Below, one piece after another: positions 1 through 10,905 of a DNA stretch of 64,000 nucleotides. The position numbers and the translations under genes were made by a program. Location: positions 260,001 to 324,000 of the forward strand of contig BSBK01001879.1 in assembly GCA_027943335.1 (NCBI GenBank), in the 5' to 3' direction. Origin of the DNA: Chamaecyparis obtusa (taxonomy: Eukaryota; Streptophyta; Pinopsida; Cupressales; Cupressaceae). The number at the start of each line of letters is the position of its first letter. Position 1 is the stretch's first letter. Below the pieces are notes generated by a model. It was not told the origin of the DNA. It searched no databases and saw only the letters and a program-made list of their open reading frames with translations.

Positions 1-1286
1 AGAAGCGTTAAGTTACAGATTACAGCTTTGGTAGCGGTGGCCCTTGTTTTGCCCTACGCTTGCCCCTCCTCACCTCCGCCATTCGCCGCCATTACTCCCG
101 TAAAAGGCTCATCGAAACTACCTAATATCGTGATTATATTGATATGCCTCCTGCTCGCCATATGCGCTTTTATCTTCATTGGGCGCAGGTGTTACATCAA
201 TAGGAAGAGCAGACGTGTTACATCTCAGGAGACCGACGAGGAACTCGACAAATTGCTCAGCCAGGCTGCTCAGTCTGTCTGCTCATTTCCATATGCTGAC
301 CTCAGTTCCGCCACCAACAACTTCAGCGAAGATCACAAGATTAGAAGTGGCGGCTTCGGACATGTGTACAGAGGCATTTTGCTTGGCACAAATGAAGCTG
401 TGGCAGTAAAGAGAGTATCCCCAACGTCCAAACAAGGTAAGAAAGAGTACGTATCATAAGTGCTCATAAACAGTAAGCTTACACACCACAATCTTGTAAG
501 ATTTCTGGGTTGGTGCCATCGAAAAGATGATTTGCTTCTGGTCTACGAATTGCTCTCAAATGGAAGCCTTGATAAATATCTATTTGGGAGACGGAGGGTG
601 CTTTGAATTGGGATCGAAGATACAGCATAGCCTATGATGTAGCCTCGGCTCTGGTTTATCTTCACGATGATCGGCATGAGAGCGTTGTGCACAGAGACAT
701 TAAGGCCAGCAATGTGATGCTGGATTCAAATTTCAAAGCCAAGCTGGGTGATTTTGGGCTTGCCAGCGTTATGGAACGTGAAAAGGTGGGGCATACCACA
801 GTGGCAGTAGGAACAATTGGGTACATCACACCAGAGTTGGTAAGAACGGGAAAGGCCACTCGAGAGTCTGACATGTTTAGTTTTGGAGCCCTGGCGCTGG
901 AAATCGCGTGTGGAAGACGACCGACAGACTGGAGCTTGATTGATCACAATTATAAAGTGGTGGAATGGGTTTGGCACTTGCATGGGCAGCGCAGAATTCT
1001 TGATGCAGCAGATGAGAAACTGGGTGGAAATTTCAATGTTGAGGAAATGGAAAGGCTTATGAAAGTAGGATTGTTGTGCTCTCACCTAGATCCTAATGCG
1101 AGACTCCGGATGGAACAAGTGGTGGGTATATTGAAAAGAGGAGTTGAGTTACCTTATGTTTCTCTCGAATATCCTGCACCTGTGTATGGTCACTGTCCTC
1201 TTGCTAACATCAGTTCATCGTCAACATTGACAGCCGTTGAAATCATGGATATCTTAGTAAGTGATATATCCGAATTATGTCAGTAG
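1..1286 (+). pseudogene. L-type lectin receptor-like kinase, truncated and broken
   Basis: The reading frame is open at the left edge and encodes a membrane segment (about 115-190, hydrophobic, followed by basic GRR), a juxtamembrane region and a Ser/Thr kinase. Visible kinase motifs are the Gly-rich loop (SGGFGHVYRG, ~346-375), the ATP-binding Lys in VAVKRV (~403-420), catalytic loop HRDIKASN (~692-715), DFGLAS (~750), a divergent APE (TPEL) and FSFGALALEIACGRRP, a block typical of legume-lectin receptor kinases. Two lesions break it. A TAA at 457-459 stands where Glu is expected (KEYVS-stop-VL). A frameshift at about 600-605 moves the frame between LFGRRRVL and LNWDRRY. No legume-lectin ectodomain is visible; it is outside the window or lost. 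Active family members are plasma-membrane receptors. This copy would make only a stub protein. Confidence 0.85.
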
Positions 1287-1664
1287 ATGAGGAAGGCTTG
1301 CTGCCAGTTATCTTACTCATAGTGTTTGACTTCTACTAAGAAATTGGCTCTCCACTTGTAAGACATTATATTTGTAGATTCAACTGACCTTTTCTATTTA
1401 GATAGAGGAATTATTTAAAGGACAAGATTGACCTTTAGTATATCTAGTGGTCTAGTGGACAAGATTAACCTATCCCCCTCTTCCTTTTAATCTAAATTAT
1501 TTTAATCATATCTATGATGATAAGTCTCATCCCAATGGAAGAGTAGTTTGATTTTATCTCAAATTTGTACAATTTACTAAAGTATAATAGTTCAAGTGGT
1601 CATAGTAATGAACTCTAAGGTTTCATGAGGTAAGGTTATCTAAAAGTTTTAAAAGAATTTTAAG
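1287..1664. other. 3' flank of kinase pseudogene, no gene seen
   Basis: AT-rich sequence with no convincing reading frame, repeat or RNA gene. It presumably holds the old 3' UTR of the kinase and the boundary with the LINE. Confidence 0.5.
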
Positions 1665-2009
1665 ATTGCTTTTTGTAGATAAAAGCAACAAGAGGGTGCT
1701 GGCCCGAGGAACAAAGATACTAGAGGCGCATTAACAGCATATTAATGACACTAGTCAAAAGCATTTCAAGAATAGTTTAATAGCAGAATAAACCAAGTCT
1801 AATCTTCCTCTATCAAAAATAAAAACCATAGTAATTTTTGAAAATATTAAACCAGAGTATCTGAAGCAAATAGTAGCAATTAAAATAACAGTAATAAGCC
1901 ATGCAGGGCTATACCAAGGACTAGACAAAATAACCTTAAAACCTGAATCAAAACAGGAGAATTGAGGGCCATGCCAAGACAAAAATAAAAACCTCATGAG
2001 CACCAGCAA

Positions 2010-5000
2010 TTAGTTCTTTCCACCCAGATGTTTGGACATCAGGGTCCTGGCCCACTCCTCCTGTAGGAACAGGAAGAGATCCTTATTGTCCTCATCTGCC
2101 TCCAGACTGTCGTCCGCTAGTTTTTCCTGCATAGTGCAGAGGATCATAGTCAAAGCATGCATGACCTTTAGCACAAATTTGTTAGTCATCCTACAGTGAA
2201 GCTTCAGCTCCTACAGGTCCTACTTGATGTTAGCAATCTCTTTGTATAGCTCAGAAAACCTCAGCTTCAGGGTGCCTTTAAGACTGTCTTTGCCATCCAA
2301 AACCCCAAGATTGTTTTCAGTAGTGGGGGGCTTTTTCTGGTTATCATGGGGTAAAGTCAGAGGTGGGGTAGGCTGGGGAGTCTCCATGGTTTGTTGAGGG
2401 TTGGGAGGGGGAGTGTTACCAGCCCTAATCAGACTCATGTGATCATTAGAAGAACCCTTCATGGACTCAGTGGAGTGAGAATCTTTTTCAGACAGGGATT
2501 GCTCTATAGAGACCGCTTCCAAGATTCTGGTTTTACACTGCTCCTTCACAATTTTGTTAGACCTTCAGTGACCTGAGCCACCTAAGTCCACCTCCAACTT
2601 GACCTAGCTCTCCAACAACCTCCATTTTTTGGGCTTCCATTTAGTCTCAGGAGTACTGTCAGACTCCTTATGATCTTTAGTCTCTAGAGACTCAGAGACA
2701 TGAGACTCCTCCTACTCATCCCTCCTGTTGAATGAATTTTTAACACATTTTTTGTGGGTTCTACCCTCTTTAGGAACAAGATCAAACTCCTAGATAACCT
2801 GGATGGAATGGGAGGTGGAGTGAGTGGGGTTTTCAGTTTTGGATAGGGAATCCTCCTGGCCAATCTCTTGGATAATCGAGAGGGGGGGGGGGGAGGTTGG
2901 GGCACAGGGCAGATAGCCTTGTGGAAATGGTAAATACAGATGAGGAGGCCTTGATGGAGGATAGGGATTGATTTATTAGGGTTCTCTTTAATATCCAAAA
3001 TACTACTTTCTATGGAATGCAGGAGGCAGAAATTAAGTCCTTATTTCTAATGTGATTCAGAAAAGGTAAGTGGTAGTAGTAGAACATTGTAAACTTACCT
3101 TCGAGGGTGAAATATTTCATCACAATGAGACAAAGCTTCGGCCAGAACTCCAAAAGCTCTTCCTAGCTGAAACTCCCTTGCTTCTTGACAAGATTCTCTC
3201 CCTCCCTGAAAAATTGGTTGAGACTGGTAGGGTCAGGCATCTGACTGGGCTTTTTGTACTTTCTCCCTTCCATTCAGAGGCTTGTCACCTTAGCAATGAC
3301 CTCCTCATTGATCTGGAAATGGATGCCACCAACTGAGATACTCCTATTATTCCATGATGAGACAAATTGTTTAGCTATCCTCTCATCTTGCCCACCTTTC
3401 ATGCACTCCATGAAACCCCAAATACCGCTCTCTCTGCAATAGTAGGTCACCAAAGGGTTGGAGGTGAAGGTCTCATTGATCTTGTCTGGTTTGATGTGAA
3501 GGGTGTTGCCTCCCATGTCAAAACTCTACATCCCCTGCGTCAGAATATCTAGAGAACCAAAGGGTTGAGCTTCTTGCCATATAATATAAAACTAGTTGTT
3601 TTGGTTTGGCCATTTTGAGAGAAGGTTATACTCAACCAACTGACCTTGGGTGAATTTTTGGGAGTCAGGCTTTGTACAACAATATCTAACAGATCTCATG
3701 GTGCCATTATTAGCAATAACGCCAGGGCTGCACATGATGTCCTTGTTAGCCAGGTAAGCCCATTGATTCAGACAGTTATTTCTCCACACGCTAGGAAGGA
3801 AATTATGATTCTTTATGGGGTTTAGGGTATTCCTTTTCATAATCACAAAAATCTCTAGATTACACCAGCATGTGATCAAGGAAGGATTTGTAATAAATAT
3901 GATAGCATGGCTCATTTAAATATCAGTTATAATCATTTCCCCTCCAATGAGTTGTTGAGTCACCTTACGAAGTTCGTTGATCATCCTCCAATTGTTGAGT
4001 TTGGTTTTCTTTAGGCCAATGGCTACCATCGAGTCAGCCACTGAGTTCCCCTCTCTATATGTGTGGCCAATTGTCATGCATTGGAATTTGTTGAGCAGCT
4101 CACAGATCTCAAGAAAAATGGAGCTAACTCACCCTACTGCATTAGCTCCTCTTTTGATAGCCTCCACCACCACTTTTGATAGCCTTGTGGAAATGGTAAA
4201 TACAGATGAAGAGGCCCTAATGGAGGATAGGGATTGATTTATCAAGGTTCTCTTTAATATCCAAAATATTACTTTCTATGGAATGCAAGAGGTGGAAATT
4301 AAGTCCTTATTTCTAATGTGATTCAAAAAAGGTAAGTGGTAGTAGTGGAACACCGTAAACTTACCTTTGAGGGTGAAATATTTCATCACAATGAGACAAA
4401 GCTTCAGCCAAAACTCCAGAAGATCTTCCCGGCTAAAACCCCCTTGCTTCTTGACAGGATTCTCTCCCTCCCTGAAAAATTGGTTGAGACTGGTAGGGTC
4501 AGGTGTCCAACTAGTCTTTTTGTACTTTCTCCCTTCCATTGAGAGGCTTGTCACCTTAGCTATGACCTCCTCATTGATCTGGAAATGGATTCCACCAACT
4601 GAGACACTCCTATTATTCTAGGATGAGACAAATTGTTTGGCTATCCTCTCATCGTGCCCACCTTTCATGCGCTCCATGAAACCCCAAATACTGCTCTCTC
4701 TATAATAGTGGGTCACCAAAGGGTCGGAGGTGAAGGTCTCATTGATCTTGTCTAGTTCAATGCAAAGGGTATTGCCTCCCATGTCAAAACTCTACATCCC
4801 CTACATCAGAATATCCAGAGAACCAAAGGGTCAAGCTTCTTGACATATAATATAAAACTAGTTATTTTGGTTTGGCAATTTCGAGAGAAGGTTATACTCA
4901 ACCGGCTGGCCTTGGGTGAATTTTTTGGAGCCGAGCTCTATACAACAATATCTAATGGATCTCTTGGAGCCATTATTAGAAATAACGCCAGGGTTACACA

Positions 5001-5181
5001 TGATGTCCTTGTTAGCTAGGTAAGCCCACTAATTCAAAAAACTATTTCTCCACACACTAGAAAGGAAATTATGATTCTTTATGGGGTTTAGGGTATTCCT
5101 TTTCATAATCACAAAAATCTCCAGATTATGCCAGCATGTGATCAGGGAAGGATTTGTAATAAATATGATAGCATGGCTCAT
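2010..5181 (-). pseudogene. LINE 3' extra coding region (possible ORF3 or ORF2 extension)
   Basis: Directly after the RNase H stop (TAA 5182-5184), an ATG at 5181 opens in the same frame and protein-like sequence continues to a TAA at 2010-2012. Part of it is present twice because of a 1,266-bp tandem duplication. It contains ISVGGIHFQINEEVIAKVTS, then SMEGRKYKK, which resembles the I-T-x-x-x-I-x-x-x-T-G-L block in the second proteins of elements A and B. I associate that block with the putative plant transposon protein family (Transposase_32-like) by eye only. A Pro-rich segment (~2300-2450) and a coiled-coil-like Glu/Lys tail (~2010-2220) follow. Several stops and frame changes are present, many with TAG where Gln fits. 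The TAA-ATG junction in one frame leaves open whether this was a separate ORF or a C-terminal part of ORF2. Confidence 0.6.
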
Positions 5182-5443
5182 TTAAATATCAGTTATATTC
5201 ATTTCCCCTCCCATGAGTTGTTGAGTCACCTTAGGAAGTTCGCTGACCATCCTCCAATCATTGAGTTTGGTTTGCTTTAGGCCAATGGCTGCCATCGAGT
5301 CAGCCACCAAGTTCCCCTCTCTATACATCTGGCCAATTGTCATGCATTGGAAGTTGTTGAGCAGCTCACGGATCTCAAGAAAAATGGAGCTAACCTACCA
5401 TCCCGCATTAGCTCCTCTTTTGATAGCCTCCACCACCACTTTG
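2912..5443. repeat. 1,266-bp tandem duplication within the LINE
   Basis: Unit 1 is 2912-4177 and unit 2 is 4178-5443. Both start with GATAGCCTTGTGGAAATGG (at 2912 and 4178) and end with CTCCACCACCACTTT. The units differ by scattered substitutions and almost no indels. The duplicated block spans the end of the RNase H region and most of the extra 3' coding region. The junction has the short shared word TGATAGCC. Confidence 0.9.
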
Positions 5444-8400
5444 GAATCCCCCTTAATAACCAACAATCTAATGTTCATTTGGGTAGCAAAATTAATCACC
5501 CATAGAAGAGTGATTCCCTCTGCCTGGTTAATAGTGCAATTATTGAGTGGCCCAGCATAAGCCAAAAGGAAAGTGCCTTTATGGTCTCTCAGCATAGCTC
5601 CCCCACCCTGAGTAGTGTAATTAGCTGCCCCATCTAAGTTTAATTTGATCCATCCTTTGGGAGGGGCAACCCATTTGGTATCTTTTCTAGCCATCATCTT
5701 AGAATCATTGAACCTAGAGAACCCAGCCAACAGGTTCCAATTATCAGCTATTTTGACTTCCCAAGCAGAGGGGGGTATAGAGGGAAGCTTCCACTTAGCT
5801 ATATTAGTGTTCTCACAAAGGAGCTTGGTACCAATATGGAGACAACTATCTGACTGAATACTAGCCTCCCTGAATATCTTGTTGTTCCTTTCCTTCCAAA
5901 TAATCTAGCAGATGTGTGGGGGAAGCATTCGCCAAAGGAGTTGGAGAAGGGGGTGATTGGAGGGGGATCTCCAGTTAGTAAATTGATGTACATCACTACC
6001 CATAGCCCATGAGATACCCAACTTGCCAATGACCTATTGCCATATGCTAGTAGCATAGTCATAATGTATAAATAGGTTGTTCACCGTTTCCTCCTCCATT
6101 TTACATAGGACACACCTATTCAGCATGGAGAAGCCCCTCTTTATAAGATTATCCTGGGTTAGGATTTTACCATGCATAAGGGTCCACCAGAAGAAATTAA
6201 TTTTCTGGGTGAGCTGAGGGATCCGCACCTTCTTCCAGTCCCCCAGGTTATTCTCTTTCTTCAAAAGCAGGTTGTAAGAAGATTTTACCAAGAAGGTACC
6301 AGCTTGGGTAGGGGCCTAGATAATGGAGTCTTGGCACCCAGCCCTAGGATTCTGACATCTGTTAGGGTTTCCATGAGCTCCTTGGCCAAATATTGAAGGT
6401 TTGGTTTGTCTCTAACCAGATTAGCTATATCTTTCCAGTTCCTGCCAGTGATGTAGTTGGAGGTTCTGTTACCAAGGAGGGGTTTGAGGTAGTCCTTAAG
6501 AGGTTTGTACCTAACCCCCAGGTTAGGGTAGTTCAGGATCCAATAGTCATCCTAGAATTTGATGGATCTCCCATTTCCAATCTACCAGAGAGCTCCTTCA
6601 GACAGAAAGGTCTTACATTTACAGATGTTCACCCAAAGTTTGGATCCACTGGGGAGGTCACTATCATGGTACCTTCTCCTGTAGGGATGTCCTTGGAGGT
6701 AGTTAGCTTCCATTATTTTGCACCAGTCCATGTTTTCTTCTATGAGTTTCTAGGCCACTTTCATGGTAAGGGCTCTATTCATCAAGCCAATTCTCCTTAG
6801 GCCCAGGCCACCCAGTCTTTTCGAGAGGTAGACCATGTCCCAATTGACTAGAGACATCTTCTTTTTTTCTTCAAAGCTAGCCAATAAAAAAGTTCTCTGA
6901 ATTCTTTCAATTTTTTTTGCCATGTTACTTTTGATCTTGAAGAGGGATAGGAAGTAAACCAGGATCCCTTAGAGAGTGGAGGCCACCAGCTAAAGTTTAC
7001 CAGCACTACTTAGGATCTTCCCTTTCCATCCAGCGAGTTTCCTCTGGGTTCTTTCTAGGATAGAGTTCGAGAAGTCTTGGGACACCTCCTTAACCATGAG
7101 GGGAAGGCCAAGGTAGGTAGAAGGGAGAAAAGCTGACAAACAACCTAGAATCTACAACACCCTATTTTGTATCTCCATGTGGGTATTGAGGAAGAACAAC
7201 TAGCTTTTTTGATAGTTAATACATTGTCCAGAAGCCCAGGCATAATTTTCCAGGATTTGTTTCCACTGTTTGGCCTCAATCACTAAAGAATACCCAAAAA
7301 GGAAGGTATCATCCACAAACTACTCTAACACAACCTGATGAAGAGTAGAAGCAGGTTTGACGCCTTTTATTCTTCCCATAGAGGAAAGCATAGTCAGATT
7401 CCTGCTAAGAACATCAACCACCATAATAAAAAGGTAGGGGGAGAGAGGGTCTCCCTATCTGAGACCCTTCTTTAGGTTTAAAGAGGCCCCCAGGAGTGTC
7501 ATTGACAAGCATAGAGAAGCTAAAAGTTTGGGTACATTCTTGTATAATCTGAACAACCTTCTCATTAAAGCCCATTTTAGCAAGAATTTTAAGCAAGAAT
7601 GACCAATTAACTTTTTTATAAGCTTTAGAGATAACTAGTTTAAAGGCTATACTTGGGACCTTTCTCCTATCCATAGAGTGGATGATTTCATGAGTGGTTA
7701 TGGCTACATCGAGGATCTATCTTCTCAGCACAAAACCTTTCTGAGTAGTGTTGATAATCTTATCCAAAAGCGGCTTCATTCTACCGACTAGGATCTTAGT
7801 CAGGATCTTGTAGAAAGTGTTGCAGAGGCTAATTGGTTTGAAATCCAGCATAGAGGTGGGGTTGTCATGCTTTGGAACAAGAACAATAAAGGTTTTATTA
7901 TGTTGTCTGAGGAAACGCCTTGTCCTAAAGAAATCTCTAGCAGCACGGGTAACATCAGTCCCCATGATGTCCTAATACTCCTGAAAGAATTCCAGGGGAA
8001 AGCAGTCAGGACCCAAGGCTTTGTAATCACCCATAGTGAAGACCACATTCTTGACCTCCTCATCAGAAATATGCTTAGTTAGCTGGTCATTATCACTGTG
8101 AGTTATAGCGCTTTGGATGTGGTCCAAGAGTTGATTTTGGATACTGTTCAAGCACATATTTCCCTCATTTAAGTACAGCCCCTTAAAGTAATTTGCTGCA
8201 ACCTGATTGATTTTTTCCTTCTTCGTGACTTCATTACCTCCCTCATCCTTGATAGAAATGATGGTATTTCTTCTTTTATGGTTACTGGTAGACCTATGGA
8301 AGAAAGTCATGTTCCTGTCCCCTTCAACAAGCCACTAGATTCTAGATCGTTGTTTCCAATAGATTTCCTCTTTTTTAGAGTTTCCTGCCATTTGTGTCGA

Positions 8401-9397
8401 GTCAACTCCTCCTCCACCTATATCTGGGGTGGGTGGTTTCCAAAAGCCAATTAGGCTTAGAGGAACCCTAAAATTTTAGTTAGCTCCTTTTTCTCTTTTC
8501 AAAAATCACCAAAATTATGTTTGCTCCAGCCTTTAACTTCCCTTCTAATAATTTACAGCTTTTGGGCAATTCTGAACATGGTAGTGCCTTTAATGTCAGA
8601 GGCCCACTAGAACCTCACTTGATCTCTAAAGGATGAGTGAGAACACCACATAATTTTGAATCTGAAGGGGGTCAGGCCACCCTTAGGGGAGTCATGCCAA
8701 CAGAGAAGGAGGGGGTTATGATCGGAGGTAGTTCTAGGGAGGGAGGTCAGTGTGGAATTCAGACATAGGTCCCATGAAGAGGTGGCAAGGAAATGGTCGA
8801 GCTGCACCTAGATGAAATGGGATCCCTTCCTATTGTTGGTCCAAGTGAAGGGGTTCCTTTTCAAAGTGATGTCAAGAAGACTAGTAGAAGAAATAAAATC
8901 TACCATCTCCCCCATGCTATCAAATTAATCCATTAGTCCACCACACTTTTTCAAGGGATAGAGAGGGGTGTTGAAGTCGTTGGCCAACAAATAATTTGCG
9001 GAAGTGTCCTGATCTATCCAAAGGGATAGGTCAGACCAAAGGGAGGCCCTACCAAACTAGGTATTAGGGGCATAAATATTGAAATTGATCCACTCAAGCC
9101 CAACCTTCCTGAAGGTAATAGCAAGGAAGTTTGGAGAGGAGGCAACCTGATGGCCAGTTATCTTATTGGGGTTCCAGAGTGTAGCAATGCCCCCAAAAGC
9201 ACCCACAGCTTTAGAGTAAAGGAACACAACACTCGGCCAAAGATTGGGCGCCAGGGTGGAAAAATTACTAGCAGATATCTTAACTTCTTGGATGAGTAGA
9301 ACATCCAGCTTATGATAAAAAATGTAGTGTTTAACAACACTTTTCTTGAGGGAGTTGTTCAAACCCCTAACATTCCAAGAAAGGAAAATAATTTCTT
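5182..9397 (-). pseudogene. LINE ORF2: endonuclease, reverse transcriptase, RNase H
   Basis: Begins just after a TAA near 9398 with FLSWNVRGLNN, the start typical of plant LINE endonucleases. Then come LIQEVK (catalytic Glu region), the DHNPLLL end of the endonuclease (~8700), GDRNMTFFHRS (~8300) and RT motifs: PISLCN (~7820), ISKAYKKVNW (~7630), LR-stop-GDPLSP (~7450) and FVDDT in place of FADD (~7310). Next are zf-RVT (6034-6291; Trp/Cys-rich with CVLCKMEEET) and RNase H (about 5250-5730; LNLDGA, INQAEG, GDSKVV, GNLVADSMA). Full plant L1 ORF2 is normally 1,200-1,400 codons and this matches. It is full of stops, mostly TAG in place of Gln, and has frameshifts (one near 7480), so it is nonfunctional. 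The frame terminates with TAA at 5182-5184, directly abutting an ATG in the same frame. Confidence 0.88.
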
Positions 9398-9421
9398 ACT
9401 TTTAAAACTAGATTCTAGGGT

Positions 9422-10870
9422 TTACTTCTTACCTACTGCAATGTCCCTTGTGGTCCCTCTTGATCTCCTTGCACGTTCTGATGGCCTTCCCCTGGGTGTT
9501 TCCATTCCCACATTAGCCTTTTTGGGCTTGGTTTTATTTTTTTGCATTTTCCATTCCCCCTCAGCTTCCTCCACACCGTAATCAACATCGAGGGAGCTGG
9601 AAGAGTAATTTCTCACAATCTATGGGGGAGGTTTAGGATTTAATTTTGGGGATTTTAGCTACAAAGCTACCACAATGGCAGGCTGTTCCACCTTAGTTTG
9701 GCTAATCTTCTTCCTCTCCATGGGGGTCGTCGGAGGGTTCTTCAATGGCTCCACCACAGGCTGGAGGATGGTTTCCTCTGTAGGTAGAGATTCTGGAGAA
9801 CTGAGAACAGGGTTCCCTACTATGTTCTCTAGAGGGGGGGTGATCTCACCTTCCTCAAGCACCAGGTTTTCCTTTGCTAGGTTTTCTATCTCATTAGCCA
9901 CCAAGGGTGGGCTAGTCTCCTCCTTTTCCACTTCTTTTGTCAAGGGGGGAGCCTTAGTCATTCCTTTATCATTGCTCCCCTTTTTTGATCTCGATTGAGA
10001 GGTCTTGCAAGTGTCACTAGAGTGACCTCTATTATCACAGTTTTGGCAGAACAGGGTAGCATTCTCATACACCAGTGCTTGGGTCCATCTGTCCAGTTTA
10101 GATTTTAGAATGACAAAGTTGGGTAGGTTTTTGTTTAGGGTGACATTCACACAGAACCTAGCAAAAACTAGCCTTGATTTAGAGCGGGTCACCTGGTCAT
10201 TAGTGATAAAAGTGTCGAAGGAGTCACCTATCCATTGGAAGACTTGCTCATCCCAATATTCAAGTGGGAGGCTAGGGAGACAGACCCAAACCAGGGCCAT
10301 TCTGGTCAATTCCATCACTAAGTTGAACCCAGGTTTCCATTTTGCAAGGGCTAGGAAGTGCTTCCCATAGACCCATGATCCTAATAGAACAAATGTTAGA
10401 TCCTCAAGGGTGGTAAATTTAAATAGAAAAAGCCCACCTGACATAGCAGAAACAAGGACAAAACCTTTGATCTTCCACTAGTTTGACACCCATTTTCGAA
10501 CCATTTCAATGGTAGGTCAAAAGTTGAAGAATCAGCCTACCAGAGCCAACTGGAAATCCACCATCAATCTATTCACCATGGAATATGGAAGTGAAAGTTT
10601 AGCACCTTCCTCAGTCTAGATGAAATCCACCAAGAGAGACTCCAAAGATTGTTGAGCTTCTCTGATAAGGGCCCCTTTCCAATTGGGTTTTGGTGGGGAA
10701 TAGGGGGCGTCAACAGAAGAGGACACTTTTTGGGTCTCCTCCATTGACTCAACCATTGAGCCCATGTTAAAGGTATTCATAGGAACAACATGGGGTCCAT
10801 CAAGACTAGCAAGGGGATCAGCTAGGGGGGTAGATTCTCCCCCAGGGGAGGCGGGCATGAGAGCCTGCAT
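9422..10870 (-). pseudogene. LINE ORF1, DUF4283-like/CCHC nucleic-acid-binding protein
   Basis: One frame runs from ATG 10870 to a TAA at 9422, about 480 codons, interrupted by roughly six stops. Most are TAG where Gln fits (first one at 10616-10618). The central part (about 9950-10444) has the look of the DUF4283 domain of plant LINE ORF1 (LLGSWVYGKHFLAL, MALVWVCLPSLPLEYWDE) followed by a CCHC knuckle, CQNCDNRGHSSDTC (~10000-10045). A Pro/Glu-rich tail and a basic Lys/Arg stretch follow. In L1 elements this protein coats the RNA in the ribonucleoprotein. It lies immediately upstream of ORF2 on the same strand. Confidence 0.8.
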
Positions 10871-10905
10871 TTTGAAAAGTGAGCTTGGGCAGGAAGTTGT
10901 AGAGC

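Larger units (their letters stand above)
1665..10905 (-). mobile_element. L1-type LINE (non-LTR retrotransposon), decayed
   Basis: A minus-strand element in the order ORF1 (CCHC protein), ORF2 (AP endonuclease, reverse transcriptase, zf-RVT, RNase H) and an additional 3' coding region. There are no LTRs. Ends are approximate: the 5' end is near 10870-10905, just upstream of the first ORF1 codon, and the 3' end is placed near 1665-1700, where coding-derived sequence gives way to AT-rich DNA. No clear poly(A) tail or target-site duplication could be read. The element carries many in-frame stops and several frameshifts, plus a 1,266-bp tandem duplication, so it is an old inactive copy. Confidence 0.85.

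Noticed and set aside
457..605. An intron hiding the stop and frameshift of the kinase pseudogene
   Set aside because: Protein-like sequence continues on both sides of the TAA in the same frame with no room for an intron. The frameshift point also lacks GT/AG borders.
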